In this document: positions 41,921-51,153 of the stretch, one piece after another | How the letters are laid out: each line of letters begins with the position of its first letter | Numbering within the stretch: position 1 is the stretch's first letter | From: JANPCX01 sp966211815 | Lineage (GTDB): Bacteria; Pseudomonadota; Gammaproteobacteria; Burkholderiales; Burkholderiaceae_C | Direction of reading: 5' to 3' | DNA length: 64,000 bases | Assembly (NCBI GenBank): GCA_966211815.1 | Contig: CBIHOD010000003.1 | Span: 62,001-126,000 of the forward strand | The notes under the pieces: generated by a model | The model's database searches: none | What the model saw: only the letters and a program-made list of their open reading frames with translations | What the model was told of the DNA's origin: nothing | Made by a program: the position numbers and the translations under genes

Positions 41921-42979
41921 ATGAACAACGACCTCGATCAACTGGTGCGAGACGCACAAGCCGACTTCGCGCAGGCGGCCTTGCCCGCCGACCTGGAAAA
42001 CGCCAAGGCCCGCTACCTGGGCAAGTCCGGGCGGCTGACCGAGCAGCTCAAGGCCTTGTCCGCCTTGCCGGCCGACGAAAAGAAGGCGCGCGGCGCGCTG
42101 ATCAACGCCGCCAAGCAGCAAGTGGAGGCTGCGCTGGGCGCTCGCCGCCAATCGCTGGCCGAGGCCGAGCTGAATGCGCAGCTGCAAGCCGAGGCGCTGG
42201 ACGTGACCCTTCCCGGCCGCCAGCGCGGCATGGGCGGTCTGCACCCGGTCTCGCGAGTGATGGAGCGCATCGAGGCCATCTTCGCCTCGATGGGTTTCGA
42301 TGTGGCCGACGGCCCCGAGATCGAGACCGACTGGATGAGCTTCACCGCGCTGAACAACCCGGAGAACCATCCGGCCCGTTCGATGCAGGACACGTTCTAC
42401 GTCGACATGAAAGACGCGCAGGGCCGCTGGCTGAACCTGCGCCCGCACACCTCGCCGATGCAGGTGCGCTATGCGCGCGCGCACGCCAGGAAATACGAGT
42501 CCCTGCTGCAAAGCGGCCAGGCCATGCCCGAGATCCGCGTCATCGCGCCGGGCCGCACCTACCGCGTCGACAGCGATGCCACCCATTCGCCGATGTTCCA
42601 CCAGTGCGAAGGCCTGTGGGTCGGCGAAAACGTCAGCTTCAAGGACTTGAAGGTGGTGTTCACCGATTTCTTCCGCAACCTCTTCGAGACCGACGAGCTG
42701 GAGTTGCGCTTCCGGCCTTCGTTCTTCCCGTTCACCGAGCCGTCGGCTGAGGTCGACATCGCTTTCGCGCACGGGCCGCTCAAGGGCCGCTGGCTGGAAG
42801 TCGCCGGCTCGGGCCAGGTGCATCCGAACGTGATCCGCAATTTCGGGCTCGACCCGGAGCGCTACATCGGCTTCGCCTTCGGCATGGGCCCCGACCGTCT
42901 GGCCATGCTCCGGTACGGCGTGAACGACCTGCGGCTGTTCTTCGACGGCGACCTGCGTTTCCTGTCGCAGTTCCAATGA
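41921..42979 (+). CDS. pheS: Phenylalanyl-tRNA synthetase alpha subunit
   Basis: Starts at ATG 41921 (MNNDLDQLVRDAQ); an in-frame ATG at 41840 lies inside the terminator and is rejected. 352 residues: N-terminal coiled coil, then the class II core with HPVSRVMERIEAIFASMGF, motif 2 region RVIAPGRTYRVDSDATHSPMF (split across FHQCEGLWVG), and motif 3 GFAFGMGPDRLAMLRYG. Forms the catalytic half of the alpha2-beta2 enzyme with PheT. Confidence 0.98.
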   Translation: MNNDLDQLVRDAQADFAQAALPADLENAKARYLGKSGRLTEQLKALSALPADEKKARGALINAAKQQVEAALGARRQSLAEAELNAQLQAEALDVTLPGRQRGMGGLHPVSRVMERIEAIFASMGFDVADGPEIETDWMSFTALNNPENHPARSMQDTFYVDMKDAQGRWLNLRPHTSPMQVRYARAHARKYESLLQSGQAMPEIRVIAPGRTYRVDSDATHSPMFHQCEGLWVGENVSFKDLKVVFTDFFRNLFETDELELRFRPSFFPFTEPSAEVDIAFAHGPLKGRWLEVAGSGQVHPNVIRNFGLDPERYIGFAFGMGPDRLAMLRYGVNDLRLFFDGDLRFLSQFQ

Positions 42980-43042
42980 GGCGCGCTGCACGCCCCGTCA
43001 ACACCACCGCCCCCAGACATTTTTTGAATCGGACGACGAGAG

Positions 43043-45463
43043 ATGCAATTTCCTGAGTCATGGTTGCGCGAGTTCTGCAACCCGCCGCTGTCGACGAAAG
43101 AGCTGGCCGAGCTGCTCACCATGTCGGGCATGGAAGTGGAGGAGCTGCGCCCCGTCGCGCCGCCGTTCTCCGGCGTGGTCGTCGGCGAAGTCCTGGCCGT
43201 GGAGCGCCATCCCAACGCCGATCGTCTGAACGTTTGCCGGGTGGACGTCGGCGCGGCCTCGCCGCTGCAAGTCGTCTGCGGCGCGCCCAACGTGCGGGCC
43301 GGCATCAAAGTGCCTTGCGCTTTGGTGGGCGCGAAGCTGCCCCCGGCCGAGGAGGGCGGGGCGCCTTTCGAGATCAAGCTCGGCAAGCTGCGGGGCGTGG
43401 AAAGCCAGGGCATGCTGTGCTCCGCGCGCGAACTGAAGCTGTCCGACGACCAGGCCGGCCTGCACATCCTGGCCGATGACGCCGCGGTGGGCCGGGACAT
43501 CCGCGAGCAACTGCGGTTGGACGACACGCTTTTCACGCTGAAGCTCACGCCCAACCTGGGCCATGGCCTGAGTGTTTACGGCATCGCCCGCGAAGTGGCG
43601 GCGTTGACGGGTTCTCCGCTCAAGGCCGTGGCTTTCCCGCCCGTGCCGCCGTCGTTCGACGAGCGCCTGCCCGTGCGCGTCGAAGCGCCCGATCTGTGCG
43701 GCCGCTTCTCCGGGCGGATCGTCCGCGGCGTCGACCCCAAGGCGGCCACGCCGGCCTGGATGGTCGAGCGCCTGGCGCGCTGCGGCCAGCGGTCCGTCAC
43801 CGCGCTGGTCGACATCTCCAACTACGTGATGTTCGAGTTCGGCCGGCCCTCCCACATCTTCGACCTCGACAAAATCCACGGCGGCCTCGTCGTGCGCTGG
43901 GGCCGCGACGGCGAGCAGTTGAAGCTGCTCAACGGCAACACCATCACCGTGGACGGCCAGGTGGGCGTCATCGCCGACGACCAGGCCGTCGAATCGTTGG
44001 CCGGCATCATGGGCGGCGATTCCACCGCGGTGTCGGACGACACCCGCAACATCTACGTGGAGGCCGCGTTCTGGTGGCCCGAAGCGGTCGCGGGCCGCTC
44101 GCGCCGCTATGGTTTCTCGACCGATGCGGGCCACCGCTTCGAGCGGGGTGTCGATCCGGCGCTGACCGTCGAGCACATCGAGCGCATCACCCAGCTGATC
44201 ATCGACATCTGCGGCGGCCGGGCAGGCCCGATGGACGACCAGACCCTGGCGCTGCCCGAAAGGAAACCGGTGCAGCTGCGCGTCGCCCGCGCCGCCAAGG
44301 TCATCGGCATGCCGGTCACCCAGGCCCAGTGCGCCGAAGTGATGCGGCGCCTCGGCCTGCGCTTCACCGAAGGCGACGGCGTGCTGCAGGTCGAAGCCCC
44401 GAGCTGGCGCTTCGACTTGCAGATCGAGGAGGACCTGATCGAGGAAGTGATCCGCGTGATCGGCTTCAACACCTTGCCGAAGGACGCGCCGCGCGCGCCG
44501 GTGACGGCCCGGGTGCGCAGTGAATCCAGGCGAGGGGCGCACGCGGTGCGGCACCGCCTGGCGGGCCTGGGTTATTTCGAGACCATCAACTTCAGTTTCG
44601 TCGAAGAGAAATGGGAGCATGACCTCGCCGGCAACCCCGACCCGATCCGGGTGCTCAACCCGATCGCCAGCCCGTTGTCGGTGATGCGCTCCAGCCTGAT
44701 GGGCGGGTTGATCCAAGTGCTGCGACACAACCTGGCGCGCAAGGTGCCCCGCGTGCGGGTGTTCGAGATCGGCCGCGCCTTCATGCGCGACCCGCAGGTG
44801 GCCGACGGCGCGTTGACGGTGGCGGGCGTGCGCCAGCCCCTGCGCCTGGCCGGCCTGCTGCAGGGCGGCGCGAGCCAGGTGCAGTGGGGCCAGAAGGACA
44901 GGGCGGTCGATTTCTTCGACGCGAAGGGCGACCTCCAGGCCTTGCTGTCGCCCGCGGCATTGAAATTCACCCCGGCGGCGCATCCGGCCCTGCACCCCGG
45001 CCGCAGCGCCCGCATCGAATGGAACGGCCGTTCGATCGGGTTCGTCGGTGAACTGCACCCCAAGTGGCGGCAGGCTTACGACCTGCCCACGGCGCCGATG
45101 CTGTTCGAACTCGAAATGGAAGCCGTGCTCGAAACGGCGCTGCCGCGGTTCGCGCCGCTGCCCAAGCACCAATCGGTCTGGCGCGACCTGGCGCTGGTGG
45201 TGGGCGACCAGGTCGGCCACGACGATTTGATCGGTGCCGTGCACGCGTCGGACGCGGGCAAGGCCGTTCGGTCCGCCCAGGTCTTCGACGTCTACAAGCC
45301 GGCGCAGCCGCCGGCCGACATGGCCGCCAACGAGCGCAGCGTGGCGGTCCGGCTGGAATTGCTCGACGATGAAGTCCCATTGACCGATGAGCGCACTGAT
45401 GCCCTCCAGGCGCAAGTGCTGGCCGCGTTGCAGCAACGCCTGGGTGTCCGACTGCGAGGATGA
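43043..45463 (+). CDS. pheT: Phenylalanyl-tRNA synthetase beta subunit
   Basis: 806 residues, normal for the long bacterial form. N-terminal tRNA-binding EMAP-like domain (about 39-150) with VCGAPNVRAG, the B3/B4 editing domains (about 210-390), B5 DNA-binding-fold domain, the inactive synthetase-like domain, and the C-terminal FDX-ACB domain (about 712-806, beginning FAPLPKHQSVWRDLALVV). Its stop overlaps the ATG of ihfA. Confidence 0.98.
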   Translation: MQFPESWLREFCNPPLSTKELAELLTMSGMEVEELRPVAPPFSGVVVGEVLAVERHPNADRLNVCRVDVGAASPLQVVCGAPNVRAGIKVPCALVGAKLPPAEEGGAPFEIKLGKLRGVESQGMLCSARELKLSDDQAGLHILADDAAVGRDIREQLRLDDTLFTLKLTPNLGHGLSVYGIAREVAALTGSPLKAVAFPPVPPSFDERLPVRVEAPDLCGRFSGRIVRGVDPKAATPAWMVERLARCGQRSVTALVDISNYVMFEFGRPSHIFDLDKIHGGLVVRWGRDGEQLKLLNGNTITVDGQVGVIADDQAVESLAGIMGGDSTAVSDDTRNIYVEAAFWWPEAVAGRSRRYGFSTDAGHRFERGVDPALTVEHIERITQLIIDICGGRAGPMDDQTLALPERKPVQLRVARAAKVIGMPVTQAQCAEVMRRLGLRFTEGDGVLQVEAPSWRFDLQIEEDLIEEVIRVIGFNTLPKDAPRAPVTARVRSESRRGAHAVRHRLAGLGYFETINFSFVEEKWEHDLAGNPDPIRVLNPIASPLSVMRSSLMGGLIQVLRHNLARKVPRVRVFEIGRAFMRDPQVADGALTVAGVRQPLRLAGLLQGGASQVQWGQKDRAVDFFDAKGDLQALLSPAALKFTPAAHPALHPGRSARIEWNGRSIGFVGELHPKWRQAYDLPTAPMLFELEMEAVLETALPRFAPLPKHQSVWRDLALVVGDQVGHDDLIGAVHASDAGKAVRSAQVFDVYKPAQPPADMAANERSVAVRLELLDDEVPLTDERTDALQAQVLAALQQRLGVRLRG

Positions 45464-45882
45464 TGATGACAGCCACGAATACGCCTTTCGGCCCCAATGA
45501 CGATGATCTGGGCGAGCCCTCCACGATCGCAACCCCGGCGCCGGGGCGGGTCATGCTGCCCAGCCTGGAAACGCCCACTTTGACCAAAGCCGACTTGGCC
45601 GAGTTGCTGTTCGAACGCCTGGGTTTGAACAAACGCGAGTCCAAGGACATGGTGGAGGCTTTCTTCGAAATTATTCACGGCACCTTGGTACAGGGGCACG
45701 ACGTCAAAATGTCCGGTTTCGGCAATTTCAACATCCGGCGCAAAGCGCCTCGCCCAGGACGCAACCCGCGCACCGGTGAAGCCATCCCCATCAAGGCCAG
45801 GAACGTTGTTACGTTTCATGCAAGCCACAAACTCAAGGGCGTCGTGCAGGGCGACATCCCCGTGGGAGACGACTTCGAGTAA
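45460..45882 (+). CDS. ihfA: Integration host factor alpha subunit with N-terminal extension
   Basis: 140 residues. The core from LTKADLAELLFERLGLNKRE onward is IHF-alpha, with MSGFGNFNIRRKAPRPGRNPRTGEAIPI forming the DNA-inserting beta arm and its tip Pro. About 40 residues precede the core; E. coli IHF-alpha has almost none. The start could be any of three consecutive ATGs (45460, 45463, 45466); the first overlaps the pheT stop. It bends DNA as a heterodimer with IHF-beta. Confidence 0.95.
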   Translation: MMMTATNTPFGPNDDDLGEPSTIATPAPGRVMLPSLETPTLTKADLAELLFERLGLNKRESKDMVEAFFEIIHGTLVQGHDVKMSGFGNFNIRRKAPRPGRNPRTGEAIPIKARNVVTFHASHKLKGVVQGDIPVGDDFE

Positions 45883-45915
45883 AGTTGAAAATCTCTCCGA
45901 AACTCATTGATTTCA

Positions 45916-46443
45916 ATGGAGAAAACGCTTCCAGCCATTCCCGCGAAACGCTACTTCACCATCGGTGAGGTCAGCGATTTGTGCGGTGTCAAGCCTTATG
46001 TGCTTCGCTACTGGGAGCAGGAATTCACACAGCTCAAGCCCATGAAACGCCGTGGGAACCGCCGGTATTACCAGCATCACGAGGTTTTGCTGATCCGCCG
46101 GATTCGCGAGTTGTTGTACGAGCAAGGGTTCACCATCAGCGGTGCGCGCAACCGCCTGGTCGATTCGGTCGATGCCCACGCCGAAGCCGGCGCCCCGCCT
46201 GAAGACGGCTCGGTCGACCGAACGCCCGCATTGCCCGACGGCGATCCGCCGTTTCCGGTGGCGCTGCCGCAACTTTCATCTCTTGCCGGGCATCAGGTCG
46301 CCGACATGGCCGCCGCGTTGGCCATGAACAAGGGCGTGTCGTTGTCCACTTGTGTCCCGACATTGGCCACCGAGGGCGAAGCCCTTACGGCGATTCAGGT
46401 GAGGGAAGAGTTGCTGTCGATCCGGGAACTGTTGGGCAGCTGA
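45916..46443 (+). CDS. MerR-family transcriptional regulator
   Basis: Starts at ATG 45916 (MEKTLPAIPAKRYFTIGEVS); 175 residues. The winged helix-turn-helix is at residues 12-80, with VKPYVLRYWEQEF and MKRRGNRRYYQHHEVLLIRRIRELL (broken by the wing). The C-terminal half is low in motifs and has no Cys metal site, so it is unlike MerR or CueR metal sensors. Genes of this type regularly follow ihfA in beta- and gamma-proteobacteria. Its target is unknown. Confidence 0.92.
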   Translation: MEKTLPAIPAKRYFTIGEVSDLCGVKPYVLRYWEQEFTQLKPMKRRGNRRYYQHHEVLLIRRIRELLYEQGFTISGARNRLVDSVDAHAEAGAPPEDGSVDRTPALPDGDPPFPVALPQLSSLAGHQVADMAAALAMNKGVSLSTCVPTLATEGEALTAIQVREELLSIRELLGS

Positions 46444-46496
46444 CCGCTGAGGCGAACCGGCACTTCGCGCACGGCAAATGATTTTTGCGAGTGATG

Positions 46497-46525
46497 CTGA
46501 CCCTGTCCAATTTTCGGTCTATAAT
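46497..46525 (+). promoter_or_regulatory. Promoter of tRNA-Pro
   Basis: CTGACC (46497-46502) and a perfect TATAAT (46520-46525) with a 17-base spacer, placing the transcript start a few bases before the tRNA. Confidence 0.75.
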
Positions 46526-46538
46526 TTAAGGCTGACGT

Positions 46539-46615
46539 CGGGGTGTAGCGCAGCCTGGTAGCGCACTTGCATGGGGTGCAAGGGGTCGCGAGTTCGAATC
46601 CCGCCATCCCGACCA
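46539..46615 (+). tRNA. tRNA-Pro (anticodon GGG)
   Basis: A 77-nucleotide cloverleaf. The acceptor CGGGGTG pairs with CATCCCG, with discriminator A and encoded CCA at 46613-46615. The anticodon GGG is at 46573-46575 in the loop ATGGGGT, closed by CTTGC/GCAAG. The T-arm contains GTTCGAATC. Its own promoter and terminator flank it. Confidence 0.98.
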
Positions 46616-46624
46616 AGAAAAACC

Positions 46625-46659
46625 AACGGGTTAGCTCTCACAAGGAGCTAACCCGTTTT
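46625..46659 (+). terminator. Intrinsic terminator after tRNA-Pro
   Basis: A perfect 13-base stem AACGGGTTAGCTC / GAGCTAACCCGTT with a 7-base loop, ending in TTTT, 10 bases after the tRNA. Confidence 0.93.
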
Positions 46660-47016
46660 CATTTCCAGCAATCGCCTTCCACCGCCAGTCTGCCATCGGC
46701 GTCCTCCGTCGAAGTCCGCGTGACATCGTGTAGCTGGAAAACCTCCCGGCCGGGCCTGCCCGTACCGCTCGGTGCATCGGCAACCTTTGTCGACTGGCCC
46801 CATGGCCGCATCGGGGCCGTCTTTCCCTTCGACCGCCATCTTTCGTGTCGCCGCGCCCCGGCCAAACTGTCCAATTGCCACATTTCCGGCTCTGGCTTTG
46901 AGCACCGTCGGAACTTCTGTTGAACAATGGCCTATCGTTCGCCGATAGAGGTGCCGGGCGGCCGCTTCATCAGGTCGCCACGGCAGGCGCGGGCTTTTTT
47001 GAGGTGGCACCCATCG
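46660..47016. other. Non-coding gap of about 360 bases
   Basis: Between the tRNA-Pro terminator and the GAF gene. Open frames here on either strand lack a ribosome-binding site or any recognisable protein character. No repeat, promoter pair or RNA structure stands out, apart from GAGGTGG just before the GAF start. Confidence 0.5.
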
Positions 47017-47610
47017 ATGGCACTTTTCGACTCTCCATTCAGCGCGAAGGATCTGGACATCCTCATCTCCGAATTGCTGGTCGCGACGGCGGACGGGGCC
47101 GATCCCGGCATCGACCACAAAGTCACCGCGGTGCTGCAGATGCTGCGCAGCGAATTGAACATGGACGTGGTCTTCGTATCCGAATTCATCGATGGGCAGC
47201 GGGTCTTCCGTTTCGTCGAAGGAACGCCTCCGGATCACCTGGGCGTGCAGGTCGGCGACGCCGCGCCGCTGGAGGACAGTTATTGCCAAAGGGTGGTTCA
47301 AGGACGGATGCCTGAACTGGTGCACGATGCGTCCGCCGTCGCGGAATCTCTGGACCTGCCCAAGACATCCATCCGTGTCGGTGCGCACATGAGCACGCCG
47401 GTGGTCCTGGCCGACGGCCGCGTGTACGGCACGCTGTGCTGTTTCAGCAATGCGCCGAACATGAACCTGCATGCGGAAGACCTGAAGCGCCTGAGGCAGT
47501 GCGCCCAATTGGTGGCTCGCAGGGTGAGCGCGGCGGGGCATGCGGATTTCCTGCCCACGTTGCCCGGCGGCATCCCTTTTTCGCTCACCGACCTGCCGAC
47601 GAAATTCTGA
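47017..47610 (+). CDS. GAF domain protein, 197 aa
   Basis: Start chosen at ATG 47017 (MALFDSPFSAKDLD), which has GAGGTGG 10 bases upstream; the frame reaches back to 46927 without support. One GAF domain spans about residues 25-180: VTAVLQMLRSELNMDVVFVSEF, then EDSYCQRVVQGRMPELVHDA and STPVVLADGRVYGTLCCFS. This layout resembles stand-alone GAF sensors that bind small molecules or haem, with a Cys in DSYCQRV. No output domain is fused, so it must act through a partner. Confidence 0.88.
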   Translation: MALFDSPFSAKDLDILISELLVATADGADPGIDHKVTAVLQMLRSELNMDVVFVSEFIDGQRVFRFVEGTPPDHLGVQVGDAAPLEDSYCQRVVQGRMPELVHDASAVAESLDLPKTSIRVGAHMSTPVVLADGRVYGTLCCFSNAPNMNLHAEDLKRLRQCAQLVARRVSAAGHADFLPTLPGGIPFSLTDLPTKF

Positions 47611-47750
47611 CGCGGTCGCATGGGCCGCCGCCGCTACGGCGTGGCGCCCGGGAGATTGCGCTGCCGCGGGATCTGAGTCTTCCGCCGCGTGGTCGCGGTT
47701 CGTTCCACAAACCATCAAACGGTGACCCAGGACGATTGACCGCCATGTCC

Positions 47751-48986
47751 TCACCCGATGGCACCGACCCCTCGCTGTCGGTTCGCCGCCTTGCGCCGTC
47801 CTGCGCGCTTGCGGGCCCAGATGACCACCCCCGTGACACACAACGCGGACACCGTCAACCCGGTGGCACTCACCGCCACCCGCATCGGCGAACCGGCCGT
47901 GCGGGCCGTGTGCAGATTCGTCAGCCATGTCGTGACGGTCTGAGCCGAGTTCCGCCCGGTGGGCAGGTGGGTGGCAAGCAGTGCGCCGCTGTCGGCGTCG
48001 AACAGGATCTGCGTCGCGCCTCGGCGCCGTGAAACGTCGAGGTCGCTGGCGACTGCGTAGCGCCAAGCGCGAGCGCCGTGATCGAAGGACAGTGCGGCTT
48101 CGCGCTCGACGGCGAACCGCTGGCTGACGGACAGCTCGGCCATCAAGTCGCGGGCGCGGGTTCGCGCCCGGCTCCAGGCAAGTGGCGTCGGGTCGGGCAC
48201 GCGCCCACGGGGCGTCGCGGCCACGACGGGCTCCCAGGCGCCGAACAGCGCGCCCATCACCGGCCGGTACACGGCGGGAAGGTTGAACGACACGGCCGAC
48301 CAGGCGATGACCAAGAGCATCGCCCACAACCACAAGCCGGCGGCGCGATGCAGGTCGAAGCAGAAGCGGTGCCAGCCCGAATCGACGCGGATCCGCCATG
48401 CCGGCATCCAGCGCGGCCACCATCCAGGCCCGCGTCGAGCCGACGCGCCGTCCCGCTGGGGCGGGCGCAGCGGCAGCGTGAGGCAGGCGCCCACGAAGCA
48501 GTCGAGCGTCCACAGAAGCGCGACGATGCCGAGCACCGTCCTGCCCGCGTCCCCGGTGCCAAGCGAATAGTGCAACCGGTACAAGAAGGGCACCAGGTTG
48601 ACCCGGCCTTGCGAGACGTCTCCCCACATCCGGGTCCCGAGTTCCTTGCCGGTGTACGGGTCGACATACAGCTCGTCGTAGGCCAAGGCCGCGTCCCGGC
48701 CCTGGACTTGGAAGGCGAGGGCCTCGTTGTCGGCTCCCCGGGCCAGCGGCACCGAGTCGATGCGCAGCTCCGGATGACGCGCCGACACCTGTTCGCGCAG
48801 CAGCAGGGGGTCGAGCGCGTCGCGGCCCGCCGGCACGTCCACCGTGAGGAGTTCCGGCGAAAGCGCTTGGTCAAGCTCGCGGTGGAACGGCAGCAAGCTG
48901 CCCGTCAAGCCGACGAGCAAGAGGAAGGGCGCCAGCACGAGCCCGGTCCAGCGGTGCAACGCCACCCAGTGCCGGCGCCCGGTCAT
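47751..48986 (-). CDS. PepSY-associated transmembrane protein (putative siderophore reductase)
   Basis: 411 residues with four main membrane segments. It starts MTGRRHWVALHRWTGLVLAPFLLLVGLTGS, the PepSY_TM opening with a conserved His. Further His residues lie in YRLHYSLGTG, the SGWHRFCFDLHRAAGLWLW segment and TTWLTNLHTART; paired His on helices may bind haem. It closes with CVTGVVIWARKR. In iron-uptake loci this family is thought to reduce ferric siderophores at the inner membrane. It lies 10 bases after the TonB receptor gene. Confidence 0.88.
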   Translation of the reverse strand: MTGRRHWVALHRWTGLVLAPFLLLVGLTGSLLPFHRELDQALSPELLTVDVPAGRDALDPLLLREQVSARHPELRIDSVPLARGADNEALAFQVQGRDAALAYDELYVDPYTGKELGTRMWGDVSQGRVNLVPFLYRLHYSLGTGDAGRTVLGIVALLWTLDCFVGACLTLPLRPPQRDGASARRGPGWWPRWMPAWRIRVDSGWHRFCFDLHRAAGLWLWAMLLVIAWSAVSFNLPAVYRPVMGALFGAWEPVVAATPRGRVPDPTPLAWSRARTRARDLMAELSVSQRFAVEREAALSFDHGARAWRYAVASDLDVSRRRGATQILFDADSGALLATHLPTGRNSAQTVTTWLTNLHTARTAGSPMRVAVSATGLTVSALCVTGVVIWARKRAGRRKAANRQRGVGAIG

Positions 48987-48995
48987 CCGGCCGCC

Positions 48996-51113
48996 TCAGA
49001 AGAACCACTCACCCGAGAGGCGCACCGTGCGGGGCGCGCCGGCGAGCACGCCGCCATAGTTGACGCTCTCCCAATAGCGGCGGTTGCCCAGGTTCTGCAC
49101 TTGCAGCCGCCACACGGTCGGTACGCCGGCCACCTGCACGGCGTAACGCGCTCCACCGTCCCAACGCGTGAAAGCCGGAACGATGGGCGAGTCGGCCTGG
49201 CCCAAGGGCCGCCCGCCGGTGCGCACCGCGCCGGCGTTGAGGCTCAGCCCCTGCACCGCGGCCACCCGCCAGTCGATCCAGGCGCTCGCCTGCAGGCGGG
49301 CCACGTAGGCCGCGCGCCGACCCTCCCGCGCATCGCGGGTGTCGAGCACTCTGGCGTCGAGCCAACTGACGCCGCCCACCGCCGACAAGCCGGGCGCCAG
49401 TTCGCCGTTCAGCGCCAGTTCGACACCCCGGTGCCTTTGGCGGCCCAATGTCTTGAACACCTTGTCGCCCGGATCGACCGCCTGCAACGGCTTGTCGATG
49501 TGGAACAGGGCGAGCGTCGTCGACAGCCCGGGCGATGGCATCCACTTGACGCCGGCCTCCATCTGCTTGCTGCGGATCGGGTCGAGCCGCTCCCCGCGGT
49601 TGACGGCGCCATTGGGCGCATAGGCGCCTTGCTCCAGTCCCTCGGTGTAGCTGGCGTAGGCGGTGACGGCGGTGCTGGGCAGCCACACCAGCGCCGCGGA
49701 GGGCACGTTCACATGGGCGCCGTAGTCGCGCTGCAAGCCGCCCGCGCTGCGGGATTCGGCGTGGTAGGCGATGTGGCGCACACCCGCGAGCACGCGCCAG
49801 TGTTCGTTCAGCGAGATGGTGTCGCTCGCGAAGAGGCTGGGTTGGCGGACGCTGCCCCGGTTCTTCGGCGGGGGATCCGAGAAATCGGGCTGGGCGCTGT
49901 AGGCGGGGGCGTAGATGTTGCCCACCGTCAGCCCGTCGTTGGGGAACCAGCCGCCGTCCAGGGTTTTCAGCCGCCCGTCGGACACGCCGAGCACCAGGTC
50001 GTGGCGAACGCCCGCGGCTTGCAGGTGGCCGTTGAAGAGGGCTTGCGCCGCCACCGTGGTGAAGCGCTGGCCGGGCGAGAAGTAGTAGTCGCCGCTGGTG
50101 ATGGCGCCGTCCGGCGCCACCCCGTACACGTCCGGGAAAGCGGCGTCGCGCGTGGTGCGGCTGTAGCCGAGCTGCGCGACCAGGTCCCAATCGGCGCTCA
50201 GGCCGTGCTCAAGGCGCAGTCCGAGGTTCGACGCCTCGGTGCGGTACTGTCCCCAGGGTTGGCCAAGCAGCGTGCGAGGATCGAAGCTTTCGGCGGGGAC
50301 CACCGCGCCGTCGTCGCGCGGACCGATCACCGGCTGGGCCGCCAGCTTCTTGCGCTGGCGGTCGGCGTCCAGGCGCAGCAGCGTGCCGGGCGCGAGTCGC
50401 ATGTCCACCGCCACGCCGGCCATGGCGCGCATCAAGTCGCCGGCGTGCGTGAAGTCGCCTTGCCTTTCGCCGGCCACATTGACGCGGTACGCCACCGCGC
50501 CGCTTTCCCCGATGGCGCCGCTCGTGTCGAGGTGCCCGTAGCGTCCGCCGAAGCCGCGCACCTCGGCATCGACGCTCGTGAAACCGCGGCGGGTGGGGCG
50601 CTTGAGGACATGGTTGACCAGGCCGCTGGGCTCGCCGACGCCGTACAGGAAGCCCGACAGGCCTTTCAGCACGTCGACGCGCTCCATGTTCTCCAACGGA
50701 ATGTCGGCGTAGACGTTGGTCAAAAGGCCGTCGCGCCGCACGCTGTTGACCGCGTTGGCGGAGAAGCCGCGCACCGCGACACCGTCATAGGCGCCGCCGA
50801 AGGACGCCGGTTGCACGCCGGGGTCGTTCTTCAGCACATCCTGGACGGTGCGGGCGCGCTGGTTGTCGATGACTTCGCGGCCGTACGAGCCGATCGAAAA
50901 AGGCAACTCCTGCAGCGACCGCACGCCGAGCGCACCGGCGTTGACGTCGCTGTTGAGGTAGAGCGTTTCCTTCTTGGCGCGGACGACGACCTGTTCGAGC
51001 GTGGCCGGGTCACCGTCGGCGCCAGCCTTCTGGGCCTGGGCGGGGAGGAACGAGGCGAGCGCGGCGATCACGGCCGCTCGCGCCGCCGTGCGGGCGGGGT
51101 TGTTCGTTGGCAT
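48996..51113 (-). CDS. TonB-dependent siderophore receptor
   Basis: 705 residues: signal peptide (to about 28, PAQAQKA), plug domain with LEQVVVRAKKETLYLN and LQELPFSIGSYGREVIDNQ, GVAVRGFSANAVNSVRRDG, then a 22-strand barrel ending in the expected terminal aromatic (LSGEWFF). No N-terminal signalling (STN) domain, so it is not itself a transcriptional transducer. It is divergent from the metallophore operon across a Fur box, so it probably imports the metal complex of that product. Confidence 0.93.
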   Translation of the reverse strand: MPTNNPARTAARAAVIAALASFLPAQAQKAGADGDPATLEQVVVRAKKETLYLNSDVNAGALGVRSLQELPFSIGSYGREVIDNQRARTVQDVLKNDPGVQPASFGGAYDGVAVRGFSANAVNSVRRDGLLTNVYADIPLENMERVDVLKGLSGFLYGVGEPSGLVNHVLKRPTRRGFTSVDAEVRGFGGRYGHLDTSGAIGESGAVAYRVNVAGERQGDFTHAGDLMRAMAGVAVDMRLAPGTLLRLDADRQRKKLAAQPVIGPRDDGAVVPAESFDPRTLLGQPWGQYRTEASNLGLRLEHGLSADWDLVAQLGYSRTTRDAAFPDVYGVAPDGAITSGDYYFSPGQRFTTVAAQALFNGHLQAAGVRHDLVLGVSDGRLKTLDGGWFPNDGLTVGNIYAPAYSAQPDFSDPPPKNRGSVRQPSLFASDTISLNEHWRVLAGVRHIAYHAESRSAGGLQRDYGAHVNVPSAALVWLPSTAVTAYASYTEGLEQGAYAPNGAVNRGERLDPIRSKQMEAGVKWMPSPGLSTTLALFHIDKPLQAVDPGDKVFKTLGRQRHRGVELALNGELAPGLSAVGGVSWLDARVLDTRDAREGRRAAYVARLQASAWIDWRVAAVQGLSLNAGAVRTGGRPLGQADSPIVPAFTRWDGGARYAVQVAGVPTVWRLQVQNLGNRRYWESVNYGGVLAGAPRTVRLSGEWFF

Positions 51114-51153
51114 GGAGGCTTTCTGTGTTCGGTCTGGATGCCGCGGATCGGGC

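Noticed and set aside
43058..45532. 824-codon antisense frame over pheT
   Set aside because: High-GC shadow frame; pheT on the other strand is unambiguous.
46395..46616. Reverse frame containing GFELATPCTPCKCATRLRYTP
   Set aside because: Antisense translation of tRNA-Pro; no ribosome-binding site and no protein family.
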